Assembly (NCBI GenBank): GCA_019359435.1
Contig: JAHHHI010000068.1
Coordinates: forward strand, 59,563 to 123,562
Length of the DNA stretch: 64,000 nt
Source: Kaiparowitsia implicata GSE-PSE-MK54-09C
GTDB lineage: Bacteria; Cyanobacteriota; Cyanobacteriia; Elainellales; Elainellaceae
Direction of reading: 5' to 3'
Shown: positions 1 to 8,513 of the stretch, one piece after another
Layout of the letters: every line of letters begins with the position of its first letter
Position numbering within the stretch: the first letter of the stretch is position 1
Made by a program: the position numbers and the translations under genes
The notes under the pieces: generated by a model
Database searches by the model: none
What the model saw: only the letters and a program-made list of their open reading frames with translations
What the model was told of the DNA's origin: nothing

Positions 1-81
1 GTGACCGCCAGCTTGGTGGGTTCCGACGCTGGTAAGGAAATGGGTGTGTACTTTGACTACATCAGCTCTGGCTTGAGCTAA
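1..81 (+). CDS. apcB: Allophycocyanin beta subunit, C-terminal end (partial)
   Basis: The window opens inside a reading frame that ends TAA at 79-81 and encodes 26 residues. These match the conserved C-terminus of allophycocyanin beta (motifs GKEMGVYFDY and SSGLS). ApcB is a bilin-carrying subunit of the phycobilisome core. The downstream apcC supports an apcABC operon. Only the last 26 residues are visible, so the chromophore cysteine cannot be checked. Confidence 0.9.
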   Translation: MTASLVGSDAGKEMGVYFDYISSGLS

Positions 82-155
82 GTTCACCATTGCAACGCAG
101 TTACATAAGAACGACGTCGGTTGCCGGCTCAGTTTTTAAGGCTCTGCGTTGAGTT

Positions 156-241
156 TCTGGGATGTCTAAAGTAAGTTTTTGGTGGTTGATCTAGGCTGAA
201 TTGCCAAGCTAAGCGACCGAGATTGACTTTAGACTCCCAGA
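156..241 (+). promoter_or_regulatory. Long inverted repeat between apcB and apcC
   Basis: TCTGGGATGTCTAAAGT (156-172) is answered by ACTTTAGACTCCCAGA (226-241). This gives a 16-bp stem with a single one-base bulge, enclosing about 53 nt. It lies 80 bp upstream of apcC and is not followed by a T-run, so it is not an ordinary terminator. Such a structure could set the apcC to apcAB transcript ratio by attenuation, processing or mRNA stabilisation; that role is inferred. Confidence 0.6.
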
Positions 242-321
242 CATTAAAATCAAATTTTTTTCCTTCTTAAAGGTTCAAACTATTTGTCGTTTTCGATTCC
301 GTCCTGTTAGGAGAGAAACCC

Positions 322-525
322 ATGCGGATGTTCAAGATTACTGCCTGCGTGCCCAGCCAGACCCGAATTCGGACGCAGCGTGAACTGCAAAACACCTACT
401 TTACAAAGTTGGTGCCCTACGATAGCTGGTTCCGTGAGCAGCAACGCATTCAAAAAATGGGTGGCAAAGTTGTCAAAGTGGAACTGGCAACCGGAAAGCC
501 TGGTTCTAATGCAGGGCTCCTATAG
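322..525 (+). CDS. apcC: Phycobilisome core linker, allophycocyanin-associated 7.8 kDa (ApcC)
   Basis: The 67-residue protein has the typical small core linker length and sequence (MRMFKITACVP start, RTQRELQNTYFTKLVPYD, GGKVVKVELATGKPG). It belongs to the CpcD/ApcC linker fold and sits inside the terminal allophycocyanin trimers of the phycobilisome core, tuning energy transfer. An AGGAGAG ribosome-binding site lies 6-8 nt before the ATG. It follows apcB by 240 bp, with a long inverted repeat in the gap, and a terminator follows the stop. Confidence 0.97.
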   Translation: MRMFKITACVPSQTRIRTQRELQNTYFTKLVPYDSWFREQQRIQKMGGKVVKVELATGKPGSNAGLL

Positions 526-561
526 CGCGCCTTATTGCTAATCTCTATGCTTTGGTTTCGT

Positions 562-596
562 GGAGAGGTCATTTATTTGGCCTCTTTTTTCTTTTA
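562..596 (+). terminator. Rho-independent terminator after apcC
   Basis: AGAGGTC (564-570) pairs with GGCCTCT (579-585) across an 8-nt loop with one G-U pair. The stem is followed directly by a run of T. It lies 37 bp past the apcC stop and probably ends the apc operon. Confidence 0.8.
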
Positions 597-741
597 TCAG
601 CGGAGTGCCGATGCGGTGTAACCGCGATCTGCCGGGTCGTGGGCTTTGCGTTGTGAGTGGAGAAAACTAATTGGCTTTTGGTGAAAGAGGAGACGCAAAT
701 TTTACGTTGAATTCTGAAGATTTTGCGCTTAAATGTAGCCA

Positions 742-2082
742 TTGCAGATGCTTATTGTGAGAGAGCGATCGCCCGTCTCGATAATTCATGCCGCCCAAGT
801 GCAGCGGGCAGTGGGTAATAGGCGAAATGCTCCAAACGGTTCAAGAATAGAGAAAGCTGTGAAAATCCGCCCCCTGTTTCCGTTAGTCGACGAATCTGTT
901 AACGCGTGGGCCACAGAAGCCCGACTGCTGCGATGGCTAACATTTTTGTGGGTGCTGCTGGGTTTGGTGTGTTTGTTCTCTGCCTCCTATGCCAGTGCCG
1001 ATGCCGACTTTGGCAATGGATTATATTACGTGATTCGCCAGGGTATCTGGCTATTAGCCGGGTTAGTGTGCTTTGGCGTGTTGGTGAATACGCCTTTGCG
1101 AATGGTGCTGCAGATTGCTGATTGGGGCATGCTGCTGGTGCTGGGGTTGGTAATGTTAACGTTAGTACCGGGTCTGGGCACTACTGTGAATGGTGCCAGT
1201 CGATGGTTAGCGTTGGGGCCATTGCCCATTTTGCAACCGTCGGAGTTGATTAAGCCATTTTTGGTGTTGCAAAGCGCGCGCGTCTTTGGACAGTGGGAGC
1301 AGATTCGACCCCCAACGCGGTGGTTGTGGTTGGGGATTTTTGCACTGCTGCTGGGGAGTATCTTGCTTCAGCCTAATTTGAGCACGGCGGCGCTGTGTGG
1401 CATGTTGCTTTGGCTGGTGGCACTGGCCGCTGGCTTGCCGATAGTGCAACTGGGGGGGACGGCGATCGCCGGTTTCTTCCTGGCGGTGCTTAGCGTCAGC
1501 TTTCGCTCTTATCAGCGAGAGCGAATTATGTCATTTCTCAACCCTTGGGCTGACGCGACCCAAAACGGCTATCAGCTTGTTCAGAGTCTGCTGGCAGTTG
1601 CGTCTGGCGGAGCTTTGGGCCAGGGTTATGGCATGTCGCAACAAAAGCTTGACTATTTGCCAATTCACTTTACTGACTTCATTTTTTCTATTTATGCTGA
1701 GGAGTTTGGCTTGCTTGGCAGCCTGCTGTTACTCCTGATGTTGTTAGCCTTTGCCACGATTGGGCTGCGCGTGGCATTGCAAGCAACCCAGCGGGTGCAT
1801 CAGCTGGTGGCAATCGGGGTAGTGGTGCTATTGGTGGGGCAGTCATTGCTCAACATTGGAGTCGCAACCGGAGCCTTACCCACAACTGGGCTGCCGTTTC
1901 CGATGTTTAGCTATGGCGGCAGTTCGATGATTGCTAGTTTAGCCGCATCAGGGTTGCTGATTCGGGTAGCGCGCGAAAATGCCAGTGCCAACACAGTGCT
2001 GCCCTTTGTCAAAGGACGATCGCGCGGATCATCTCGTCGGCCTTCGCTGCCCTCTGCTTCAAGGGGCGATCGCACCTCTTGA
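742..2082 (+). CDS. ftsW: Cell-division lipid II polymerase FtsW (SEDS family)
   Basis: SEDS-family peptidoglycan glycosyltransferase of the divisome, an integral membrane protein. Sequence shows about ten hydrophobic segments, PSELIKPF near residues 166-173, SYQRERIMSF, GYQLVQSLLAVASGG, and the FtsW signature TTGLPFPMFSYGGSS near the C-terminus. The 446-residue frame has an atypical first 39 residues with a HIP1 site; the GTG at 859, preceded by GAGAAAG, is a plausible true start (407 residues). FtsW is preferred over RodA from the TTGLPFPMFSYGGSS block. The tail after about residue 415 is basic, serine-rich and probably cytoplasmic. Confidence 0.92.
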   Translation: MQMLIVRERSPVSIIHAAQVQRAVGNRRNAPNGSRIEKAVKIRPLFPLVDESVNAWATEARLLRWLTFLWVLLGLVCLFSASYASADADFGNGLYYVIRQGIWLLAGLVCFGVLVNTPLRMVLQIADWGMLLVLGLVMLTLVPGLGTTVNGASRWLALGPLPILQPSELIKPFLVLQSARVFGQWEQIRPPTRWLWLGIFALLLGSILLQPNLSTAALCGMLLWLVALAAGLPIVQLGGTAIAGFFLAVLSVSFRSYQRERIMSFLNPWADATQNGYQLVQSLLAVASGGALGQGYGMSQQKLDYLPIHFTDFIFSIYAEEFGLLGSLLLLLMLLAFATIGLRVALQATQRVHQLVAIGVVVLLVGQSLLNIGVATGALPTTGLPFPMFSYGGSSMIASLAASGLLIRVARENASANTVLPFVKGRSRGSSRRPSLPSASRGDRTS

Positions 2083-2164
2083 ACTGGGCAACCTGCCTAA
2101 TAACGCAGGGGCAAAATCCGCATGTCCCCTGAGCATAACGGTTGTTAACTTAAGCCGCAGAGGA

Positions 2165-3079
2165 TTAGCCCAGAGGGGAAACGTCCTCAGATGAACCAGA
2201 TGGGGATGGAGGAACTGCAGGGGTATACGGTGCTGTAGTGGCGGGTTCGGGATTCGTCTCGGCGGCGGGTTGGGAATTGATTTGGGGAGCTAGCTGGGGA
2301 GCGATCGCCCCCTCAGTCAGGCTAGATGGCACAGTTGAGGCACTTGCGTCTGCCGCACAAGCATCGGCGGCGGCGGGCTGAGTGTCTACCCGCACGGCTA
2401 ACTGGCCTGTCGTCGAAAGCAATTGGCTGACCACGGCCTGAGCGCGATCATTCGCCTGTTGCAAAATGCCCTGCCGACACGCAGCCGCCAACACTACATC
2501 AAGCGTTTGGCGCTGAGCTGTCTGCTGAAGATAGGGCGCTACATCTGGCCCCAATCCCAAAAAACCTCGGTCATAATCATAGATTTGAGAACGGTCGACG
2601 TCAATTTTGCGATCAAGAATTTGGGGCGATGGCAGCGTGATGACCAGAGTGCCCTCTGCGTCTCCTAAAAGCTGCACATCATCGCGGGTTAGCTGAGATA
2701 AATCGACCCCGGCGCGCACTTCGCCCTGCGCGATATAGAGCAATCGGGTAGAGCCAACTACATAACCTGCAAACAGTCGGTCTTGCTGAGCCGGAACGAT
2801 GGCCTGCATGGTAAACACTGCCGTGGTCAGCTCACTGGCCTCACGCACCTGCTTCACCACTAGGGATTGAATATCTACCGTGGGCTCTGCCTCTGTCAGG
2901 GTAAAAAAAGAGCCTAACTCTGATAAAAAGGCTGCGCCGCTGCGCCACAGCCCCACCCCCACAAACAGACTAGTGGCAAGAATCCCACCCGTTACGAGCA
3001 GGGAGGTGTTTCGAATCAAGTTCTGGACGGGTTGACTGTTTGGAGTGGAGGTTGGGGTCGAGGAATCGAGAGTATTCAT
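2165..3079 (-). CDS. DUF4230 domain-containing membrane protein
   Basis: 304 residues. A single transmembrane segment near residues 28-48 is followed by a domain with the DUF4230 pattern (ASELTTAVFTMQAIVPA, GEVRAGVDLSQL, LPSPQIL, IDVDRSQIYDYDRGFLG). The last 85 residues are Pro/Ala/Thr-rich low complexity. DUF4230 proteins are membrane-anchored with no established biochemical role. The gene converges on ftsW with an 82-bp gap and appears to be single. Confidence 0.75.
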   Translation of the reverse strand: MNTLDSSTPTSTPNSQPVQNLIRNTSLLVTGGILATSLFVGVGLWRSGAAFLSELGSFFTLTEAEPTVDIQSLVVKQVREASELTTAVFTMQAIVPAQQDRLFAGYVVGSTRLLYIAQGEVRAGVDLSQLTRDDVQLLGDAEGTLVITLPSPQILDRKIDVDRSQIYDYDRGFLGLGPDVAPYLQQTAQRQTLDVVLAAACRQGILQQANDRAQAVVSQLLSTTGQLAVRVDTQPAAADACAADASASTVPSSLTEGAIAPQLAPQINSQPAAETNPEPATTAPYTPAVPPSPSGSSEDVSPLG

Positions 3080-3679
3080 AGCAGCAGCACAGAGAGCTTG
3101 GCGGTGATTCTTGCATACTGTAGCAATTCGAGGCAGAAATTAGACCAATGGGGTAGAAGTTGCTCTGTTGGCCCATGCCAATGCCCGCTGTGCTGAGATA
3201 TTCCGCTCATGCATAGGTGTAGGAAAGGCGGCATTGAGCTAAAAATTTTGGGGTATTACGCATTGGCGGCGTTTTGCAATAGCATTCCCCAACTCGGAAC
3301 TGCTGCATACATACACCGCTTACGCAATCTGAGCGGACTGTCTTAGATGCGGATCTCTGCGTTGACCCCATAGTCAGCAGTGTTGAGGTAGGAATGATCA
3401 TCCTGCTATCCAGCTTGAGCCTTTTTAGAAAGGTAATGGGGCTGCTCTGGCTGCTAATGGGCCGCAAAGCTGATCGCTAGGATTCGCTTCTTTTCTATGA
3501 TAGATCCCAGATGCTGAGCCCGTGGCTGAGAAATGCTGGGGGAGAGTGTTTGAATGTAGGGCGATCGCCCTTCCGCCCCTGGCTTTCTCTATCCACACGA
3601 TGCCGCGAGAGACAGCAGAAGCCTCAGTAAAGCTTGTAGAATAACGATCGAATCCTAGAGAGTGAGTCAACCCTGCGCC
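3080..3679. other. Intergenic region, no gene recognised
   Basis: About 600 bp between two divergent genes. Open frames in it have no recognisable motifs. One HIP1 octamer lies near 3563-3570. No tRNA or stable hairpin was seen. It presumably holds the ndhM and DUF4230-gene promoters. Confidence 0.5.
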
Positions 3680-4027
3680 ATGTACATGTTTAAGTCCACG
3701 ACCCGGCACATTCACATCTTTGCGGCGGAGATTGAGAATGATGAGCTTGTGCCTAGCGCTGACAAGCTAACCCTAGATATTGACCCAGACAATGAGTTGC
3801 AGTGGACAGATGAAGCGCTGCAACAGATGTATCGTAAGTTTGACGAATTGGTCGCCGCTAGTGAGGGCGAAACATTGACAGACTATACGATTCGGCGCAT
3901 TGGGTCAGATTTAGAACATTTTGTGCGATCGCTCTTACATCAAGGCACAGTGAGCTACAACCTCCAGAGCCGAGTCCGCAACTACAGCCTTGGCCTACCG
4001 ACGGTGGCCGAAGATCTGAATGTATAA
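3680..4027 (+). CDS. ndhM: NAD(P)H-quinone oxidoreductase subunit M (NdhM)
   Basis: Small peripheral subunit of the cyanobacterial NDH-1 complex (cyclic electron flow, respiration, CO2 uptake), found only in oxygenic phototrophs. Diagnostic blocks are KSTTRHIHIFAAEI at the N-terminus, LTLDIDPDNE, YRKFDELV, RRIGSDLEHFVRSLL and SYNLQSRVRNYSLGLP. The family usually starts one or two residues before KSTTRH, so the ATG at 3680 or 3686 is preferred to the GTG at 3662. Length about 115 residues is normal. No partner ndh genes are adjacent, as is common for ndhM. Confidence 0.93.
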   Translation: MYMFKSTTRHIHIFAAEIENDELVPSADKLTLDIDPDNELQWTDEALQQMYRKFDELVAASEGETLTDYTIRRIGSDLEHFVRSLLHQGTVSYNLQSRVRNYSLGLPTVAEDLNV

Positions 4028-4060
4028 AGGGTGTGCGCCAACTGATACCTAGGCCTGCCA

Positions 4061-4237
4061 ATGAACACCATGGCACAAACCTCTCGCCAGCCTAGCGCTC
4101 TAGGCGTTAAAGCCAGACCAGTCGTCAGCAATAGCGACTCGATATCAGGCTTTGGGTTACTGAAACCGAATGCAGCAGGTATTGATATTGGAGCGAGTAG
4201 CCACTGGGTGAGCGTACCGCCCGAGCGGGATGCCTAA
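4061..4237 (+). pseudogene. IS110-family transposase, 5' remnant
   Basis: A 58-codon frame ends in LLKPNAAGIDIGASSHWVSVPPE then TAA. The NAAGIDIGA..HWV pattern is the start of the IS110/IS1111 transposase RuvC-like (DEDD) domain and contains its first Asp. Full transposases exceed 300 residues. The stop stands where Gln is usual (TAA for CAA) and the frame can be followed for about five more codons before homology is lost in a family-A repeat end. The element is dead. Confidence 0.75.
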
Positions 4238-4251
4238 GTAGTGCAAGAGTA

Positions 4252-4285
4252 TTGAGGGTTTGAGCTTATCCCGAACTTAGGTTAG
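4252..4285. repeat. Solo end of dispersed repeat family A
   Basis: TTGAGGGTTTGAGCTTATCC followed by CGAACTTAGG repeats, in inverted orientation, the left end of the family-A element seen complete at 8310-8430 and 25463-25610. It directly follows the IS110 remnant and supplies the stop codon of the neighbouring minus-strand gene. Confidence 0.7.
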
Positions 4286-4565
4286 CACCAGGGCTGTGAC
4301 GTTGATACAGCGGTTCGGGTAGAGATGGGGGTGGATTGCCATAGTCTGGGACGGGCTGCATTAGTTGCAGCAATCCCCACAACACGCCTACGATGCCAAT
4401 AGCTGTCATCAGCCCATTAAGCGGGGTAGGCTCAGAGACGTTGCGTTGAAAGTTGCAGTTGAGGCAGGTATACACGTTGCCATGCTGCACAATTGAGTTG
4501 TGCCCACAGTGAGGGCAGGCGAGCTGAGGATGGTGGTGAGATTGAGAGGGGGCGTCTGGGTACAT
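4266..4565 (-). CDS. Small zinc-ribbon membrane protein
   Basis: 99 residues. CPHCGHNSIVQHGNVYTCLNC provides a four-cysteine zinc ribbon (CxxC-x15-CxxC) at residues 18-39. One hydrophobic segment follows (GLMTAIGIVGVLWGLLQLM, about 51-69), then a Pro-rich tail. The last five residues and the stop codon are encoded by a dispersed repeat end, so the original C-terminus may have been replaced. No function is known. Confidence 0.65.
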   Translation of the reverse strand: MYPDAPSQSHHHPQLACPHCGHNSIVQHGNVYTCLNCNFQRNVSEPTPLNGLMTAIGIVGVLWGLLQLMQPVPDYGNPPPSLPEPLYQRHSPGANLSSG

Positions 4566-4709
4566 AGCAACCTGCTCCTGTAATAAATCTGAATAGGGCT
4601 AGAGCAGCAATAGACGCAAATAAAGTGGATCTAACGCGCGCTCTAAGCTTGGCCTTCTATTCATTGGTGCAGTTCGATCTGCAATTGCTACAAGATGTAA
4701 TTTTGACCT

Positions 4710-5324
4710 ATGTCACCAGTGCTGCAAGCTGATTTTTGGGAGAATCGCTATCAAGATGGGAGTGATCGGTGGGATTTGGGGCAGCCCGCTCCCCCATTTG
4801 TTAGTCTGCTATCCGCTGAAACCGCGCCCCCTACAGGCAGTTTGGTGGCCTTGGGTATGGGGCGTGGCCACGATGCGCTGCTGTTCGCCCAGCATGGATT
4901 TGATGTCACGGGGGTAGATTTTGCACCCTCGGCGATCGCCCATGCCCGACAGCAGGCAACCGCTCAGGGGCTGTCCTTCCAGGCTTTCCAGCGAGATATA
5001 TTCGACCTCGTTCCCGACTATGCTGGCACGTTTGACTATGTGCTAGAACACACCTGCTTTTGTGCGATCGCCCCCTCCCAACGCCAGCCCTACATTCACC
5101 TTGTTCACCAACTGCTGAAACCCACAGGCACCTTCATCGGGCTATTCTGGGCTCACTCGCGCGAGGGTGGCCCCCCCTATGGCACCACCCCAGCCAAACT
5201 GCACGACTTATTTTCTCCCCGGTTTGACACCGCATCGCTCACACCCGTGAAGAACTCTGTTCCCAATCGAGCAGATGAAGAACTACTAGCATTGTTTCAC
5301 CCGCTCAGCGTTTCGTCGTCGTAG
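4710..5324 (+). CDS. Class I SAM-dependent methyltransferase, TPMT/thiol-halide methyltransferase type
   Basis: 204 residues. The N-terminal FWENRYQDGSDRWDLGQPAP block, motif I (LVALGMGRGHDALLFAQHGF), the acidic motif II (VTGVDFAP) and the LEHTCFCAI block are typical of the TPMT superfamily that includes plant harmless-to-ozone-layer methyltransferases, which methylate halide, thiocyanate or thiol ions. Motif I has GMGRGHD instead of the usual GCGxGxD. Substrate cannot be read from sequence. The gene stands alone, followed by repeats. Confidence 0.85.
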   Translation: MSPVLQADFWENRYQDGSDRWDLGQPAPPFVSLLSAETAPPTGSLVALGMGRGHDALLFAQHGFDVTGVDFAPSAIAHARQQATAQGLSFQAFQRDIFDLVPDYAGTFDYVLEHTCFCAIAPSQRQPYIHLVHQLLKPTGTFIGLFWAHSREGGPPYGTTPAKLHDLFSPRFDTASLTPVKNSVPNRADEELLALFHPLSVSSS

Positions 5325-5431
5325 CATAACGTGCTCGAAAATATCGTGATTACTCTCAAAGATAGATTGCATTGATTGAGCTAGCTATACCGAGCCAGAC
5401 ATGAGTTCGGCCAATCCCTAAAACCCTGCTG

Positions 5432-5496
5432 ATATCAATTCTCTAAATCAGAACAACGGATTGTTTGAAAAGGGGTGGATTTTTCGGAATTGATAT
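5432..5496. repeat. MITE-like element, family D, short copy
   Basis: 65 bp bounded by perfect 10-bp inverted repeats, ATATCAATTC at 5432-5441 and GAATTGATAT at 5487-5496. The first 45 bp and the right end match the 114-bp copy at 35232-35345. No coding capacity. Confidence 0.75.
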
Positions 5497-5532
5497 AATC
5501 ACCCTGTGGGCAGCGCGAGGTTACGACAACCG

Positions 5533-5592
5533 AGTGCCATGTGCATTACGCACAGCACATTGAGGGTTTGAGATTATCCCTAACTCAAGTTA
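5533..5592. repeat. Degenerate family-A repeat
   Basis: Carries GCACATTGAGGGTTTGAG, ATTATCCCTAACTCAAGTTA and an imperfect GTGC...GCAC hairpin, all recognisable parts of the family-A left end at 8310-8372 in inverted orientation. Mutated and incomplete. The whole 5325-5650 gap consists of this, the family-D element and the clpC terminator. Confidence 0.6.
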
Positions 5593-5598
5593 TCTAAC

Positions 5599-5634
5599 AA
5601 AAAAAGCCGGGAGCATTTGCTCCCGGCTTTTTTA
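5599..5634 (-). terminator. Bidirectional terminator downstream of clpC
   Basis: GCCGGGAGC (5606-5614) and GCTCCCGGC (5619-5627) form a perfect 9-bp stem with loop ATTT, flanked by A6 on the left and T6 on the right. It works in both orientations; clpC ends 17 bp away. Confidence 0.95.
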
Positions 5635-5650
5635 TTGGATAGGCGAAGGA

Positions 5651-8125
5651 CTATTCTGCAGCCTGGGTCAATAGCTCACGCTTTTCCCCAGGTAGCACCT
5701 TAACCTGTCCATCCTCTCCCACATCTACGATTGCCACATCACCGTTTTGAATTCGCCCAGAGAGGATTTCCTCCGCTAGAGAATCTTCCAACAGGCGCAT
5801 AATGGCTCGGCGCAGTGGACGCGCTCCGTAGCTGGGGTTATACCCTTCTTCTACTAGGCGGTCTTTGAACTTTTCAGTCACTTCCAAGACAATGCCCTGT
5901 TCAGTCAGGCGTCCCGTTACTTCCTTCAGCAGAATGTCGGCAATATGCTTGACCTCATCCCGTGTGAGCTGACGGAAGACGATGATTTCATCTACCCGGT
6001 TGAGGAACTCAGGGCGGAAGTACTGCTTCAACTCTTCGTTAACCAAAGAGCGAATGCGGTTGTACTGCGACTCATCCGGCGCATCGCTAGAGAAGTCGAA
6101 GCCAAGACCCCCACCGCCTTTCTCAATCACCTTCGAACCAATGTTCGATGTCATGATCAAGAGCGTGTTCTTAAAGTCTACCGTGCGGCCCTTAGCGTCG
6201 GTCAGGCGACCGTCTTCTAAGATTTGCAACAGCATGTTGAACACATCCGGGTGTGCCTTCTCGATTTCATCGAACAGCACCACTGTGTAAGGACGTCGCC
6301 GCACTGCTTCGGTGAGCTGGCCTCCTTCGTTGTAGCCTACATAACCAGGAGGTGAGCCAATCAGCTTGGACACCGTATGGCGCTCCATATACTCCGACAT
6401 GTCGAGGCGAATCATCGCATCTTCAGAGCCGAAGAAATAAGCCGCGAGAGCCTTGGTTAGCTCAGTTTTACCAACCCCGGTAGGCCCGGAGAAGATAAAG
6501 CTAGCAATGGGCCGGTTGGGGTTTTTCAAACCTACTCGAGCACGACGAATGGCACGCGAAACAGCTTTCACCGCTTCGTCTTGGCCAATAATACGACCGT
6601 GCAGGGTGTCTTCCATGTTGAGCAGCTTTTCCGATTCGCTTTCGGTCAGCTTGTTCACCGGAACTCCAGTCCAAGAAGCCACAATTTGAGCGATGTCTTC
6701 TTCGGTCACAACGGGAGAGGCGTCTTCACCATCAGCAGACTCAGCCTTTTTAGTTTGGGCGATCGCCCGAATTTCGGCTTTGATCTCCATTTCCCGATCG
6801 CGCAGTTCCCCAGCCCGGTCAAAGTCTTGGGAACGCACTGCATCGTCTTTGTCTTTGAGAACCTGCCGCAGTTCCTTATCAAGCTCCTTTGCCGCGGGTG
6901 GCAGTTGGGAGTTGATCAGGCGAACCCGCGACCCAGCCTCATCGACTAAGTCAATCGCCTTGTCTGGCAGGAAGCGATCGCTAATGTAGCGATCTGACAG
7001 CTTGGCGGCAGCTTCTAACGCTTCATCCGAAATTTTGAGTTTGTGGTGTTGCTCGTAGCGATCGCGCAACCCTCGCAAAATCTCAATGGTTTCATCAACA
7101 GACGGTTCGCCCACCATCACCGGCTGGAAACGGCGCTCCAGAGCCGCATCCCGCTCAATGTGCTTGCGATACTCATCCAGCGTTGTCGCGCCAATGCACT
7201 GAAGCTCACCCCGAGCCAAAGCTGGCTTGAGGATGTTAGCGGCATCAATTGCCCCTTCAGCCGCACCCGCCCCAATCAGCGTATGCACCTCATCAATGAC
7301 CAAGACGACATTCCCCGCTTGGCGGATTTCGTCCATGATCTTTTTGAGGCGTTCCTCAAATTCCCCTCGATATTTGGTGCCTGCAACCAGCAAGCCAATA
7401 TCTAGGGTTACTACCCGCTTTTCTTCGAGAATGTCGGGCACATCGTTGTTAGCGATGCGCTGGGCCAAGCCCTCGGCGATCGCCGTTTTGCCCACTCCAG
7501 GTTCTCCAATCAGCACCGGATTGTTTTTGGTGCGTCGACCAAGGATCTGAATCACACGCTCGATCTCTTTCTGACGGCCAACCACAGGGTCGAGCTTACC
7601 CTCCCCAGCCATCTGAGTCAGGTTTGAACCAAACTCATCTAGCGTGGGCGTTTTGGTACGGCCTTGACTGCCGCCCGTAGACACTTCAGCGGTTTCACCC
7701 AGCATCCGAATCACCTGAGTGCGAACCTTGGTTAGGTCAACCCCCAGATTTTCCAGAACGCGGGCAGCAACCCCTTCGCCTTCGCGGATTAACCCCAAAA
7801 GCAGGTGCTCAGTCCCGATGTAGTTGTGCCCGAGTTGGCGGGCCTCTTCGAGCGACAGCTCCAAAACGCGCTTAGCACGAGGCGTGAACGGAATTTCAAC
7901 CGCAACGAATCCGGAGCCTCGCCCAATAATTTTCTCTACCTCAATCCGGGCGTCTTTAAGATTGACTCCCATGGATTTGAGCACCTTGGCGGCGACGCCG
8001 GTCCCTTCTCCAATCAGACCCAAGAGGATCTGCTCTGTCCCAACAAAGTTATGGCCCAGGCGTCGTGCTTCCTCTTGGGCAAGCATGATTACCTTAATGG
8101 CTTTCTCTGTGAAGCGTTCAAACAT
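5651..8125 (-). CDS. clpC: ATP-dependent Clp protease ATP-binding subunit ClpC
   Basis: HSP100 unfoldase that feeds substrates to ClpP. Two N-terminal Clp_N repeats ([40 protein letters not shown]), first AAA+ domain with GEPGVGKT, a UVR motif ([17 protein letters not shown]) typical of ClpC and absent in ClpB, second AAA+ domain with [10 protein letters not shown], and a C-terminal D2-small domain. Start chosen at [11 protein letters not shown] as in other cyanobacteria (824 residues); five further codons upstream are open. Monocistronic, with a strong terminator. Confidence 0.97.
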   Translation of the reverse strand: MFERFTEKAIKVIMLAQEEARRLGHNFVGTEQILLGLIGEGTGVAAKVLKSMGVNLKDARIEVEKIIGRGSGFVAVEIPFTPRAKRVLELSLEEARQLGHNYIGTEHLLLGLIREGEGVAARVLENLGVDLTKVRTQVIRMLGETAEVSTGGSQGRTKTPTLDEFGSNLTQMAGEGKLDPVVGRQKEIERVIQILGRRTKNNPVLIGEPGVGKTAIAEGLAQRIANNDVPDILEEKRVVTLDIGLLVAGTKYRGEFEERLKKIMDEIRQAGNVVLVIDEVHTLIGAGAAEGAIDAANILKPALARGELQCIGATTLDEYRKHIERDAALERRFQPVMVGEPSVDETIEILRGLRDRYEQHHKLKISDEALEAAAKLSDRYISDRFLPDKAIDLVDEAGSRVRLINSQLPPAAKELDKELRQVLKDKDDAVRSQDFDRAGELRDREMEIKAEIRAIAQTKKAESADGEDASPVVTEEDIAQIVASWTGVPVNKLTESESEKLLNMEDTLHGRIIGQDEAVKAVSRAIRRARVGLKNPNRPIASFIFSGPTGVGKTELTKALAAYFFGSEDAMIRLDMSEYMERHTVSKLIGSPPGYVGYNEGGQLTEAVRRRPYTVVLFDEIEKAHPDVFNMLLQILEDGRLTDAKGRTVDFKNTLLIMTSNIGSKVIEKGGGGLGFDFSSDAPDESQYNRIRSLVNEELKQYFRPEFLNRVDEIIVFRQLTRDEVKHIADILLKEVTGRLTEQGIVLEVTEKFKDRLVEEGYNPSYGARPLRRAIMRLLEDSLAEEILSGRIQNGDVAIVDVGEDGQVKVLPGEKRELLTQAAE

Positions 8126-8309
8126 GACAGTCTTTATCACCTGCTGCGTGCCGGTACGCTGATTCTAGCATAGGGCTACAGTGAATCCATCTGTCGCATC
8201 GCAATGACGGCAGACCCTAATTCTACGTTGATGGTCATGGCAGAGACGTGGATAGAGGCGCTGCAAGCTCAGAAACAAGCAAATTCCTAAGCCGGGTCTT
8301 AATGCACCT

Positions 8310-8430
8310 GAGTTCGGGATAAGCTCAAACCCTCAATGTGCCGTGCGCATCGCGCACGGCACATTGAGGGTTTTGGGGCACCGCGCGTCGCGCGGTGCCC
8401 CAAAACCCCCTTAACCCGAACTGACGTTAA
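8310..8430. repeat. Dispersed double-hairpin element, family A, complete copy
   Basis: Starts GAGTTCGGGATAAGCTC and ends CCCGAACTGACGTTAA. Hairpin 1 (8328-8372) is a perfect 21-bp stem with loop ATC. Hairpin 2 (8369-8407) is a perfect 18-bp stem with loop GTC, core CACCGCGC. The two share the GGTT at 8369-8372, so they are mutually exclusive at their base. Related copies lie at 25463, 31011 and 37533. It occupies most of the 8126-8513 gap. Confidence 0.85.
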
Positions 8431-8513
8431 TGCTGGGTTTACCAAATCATTACCCTGCTATTAGAAACATGCGACCACTCCGTATGAAATAGTGCGGAGA
8501 AGGCGAGCGCTTG

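Noticed and set aside
8310..8430. Structured regulatory RNA such as a riboswitch
   Set aside because: Both stems are perfect palindromes, copies recur in unrelated places with inverted ends, and copies lie at gene 3' sides, which fits a repeat element better.
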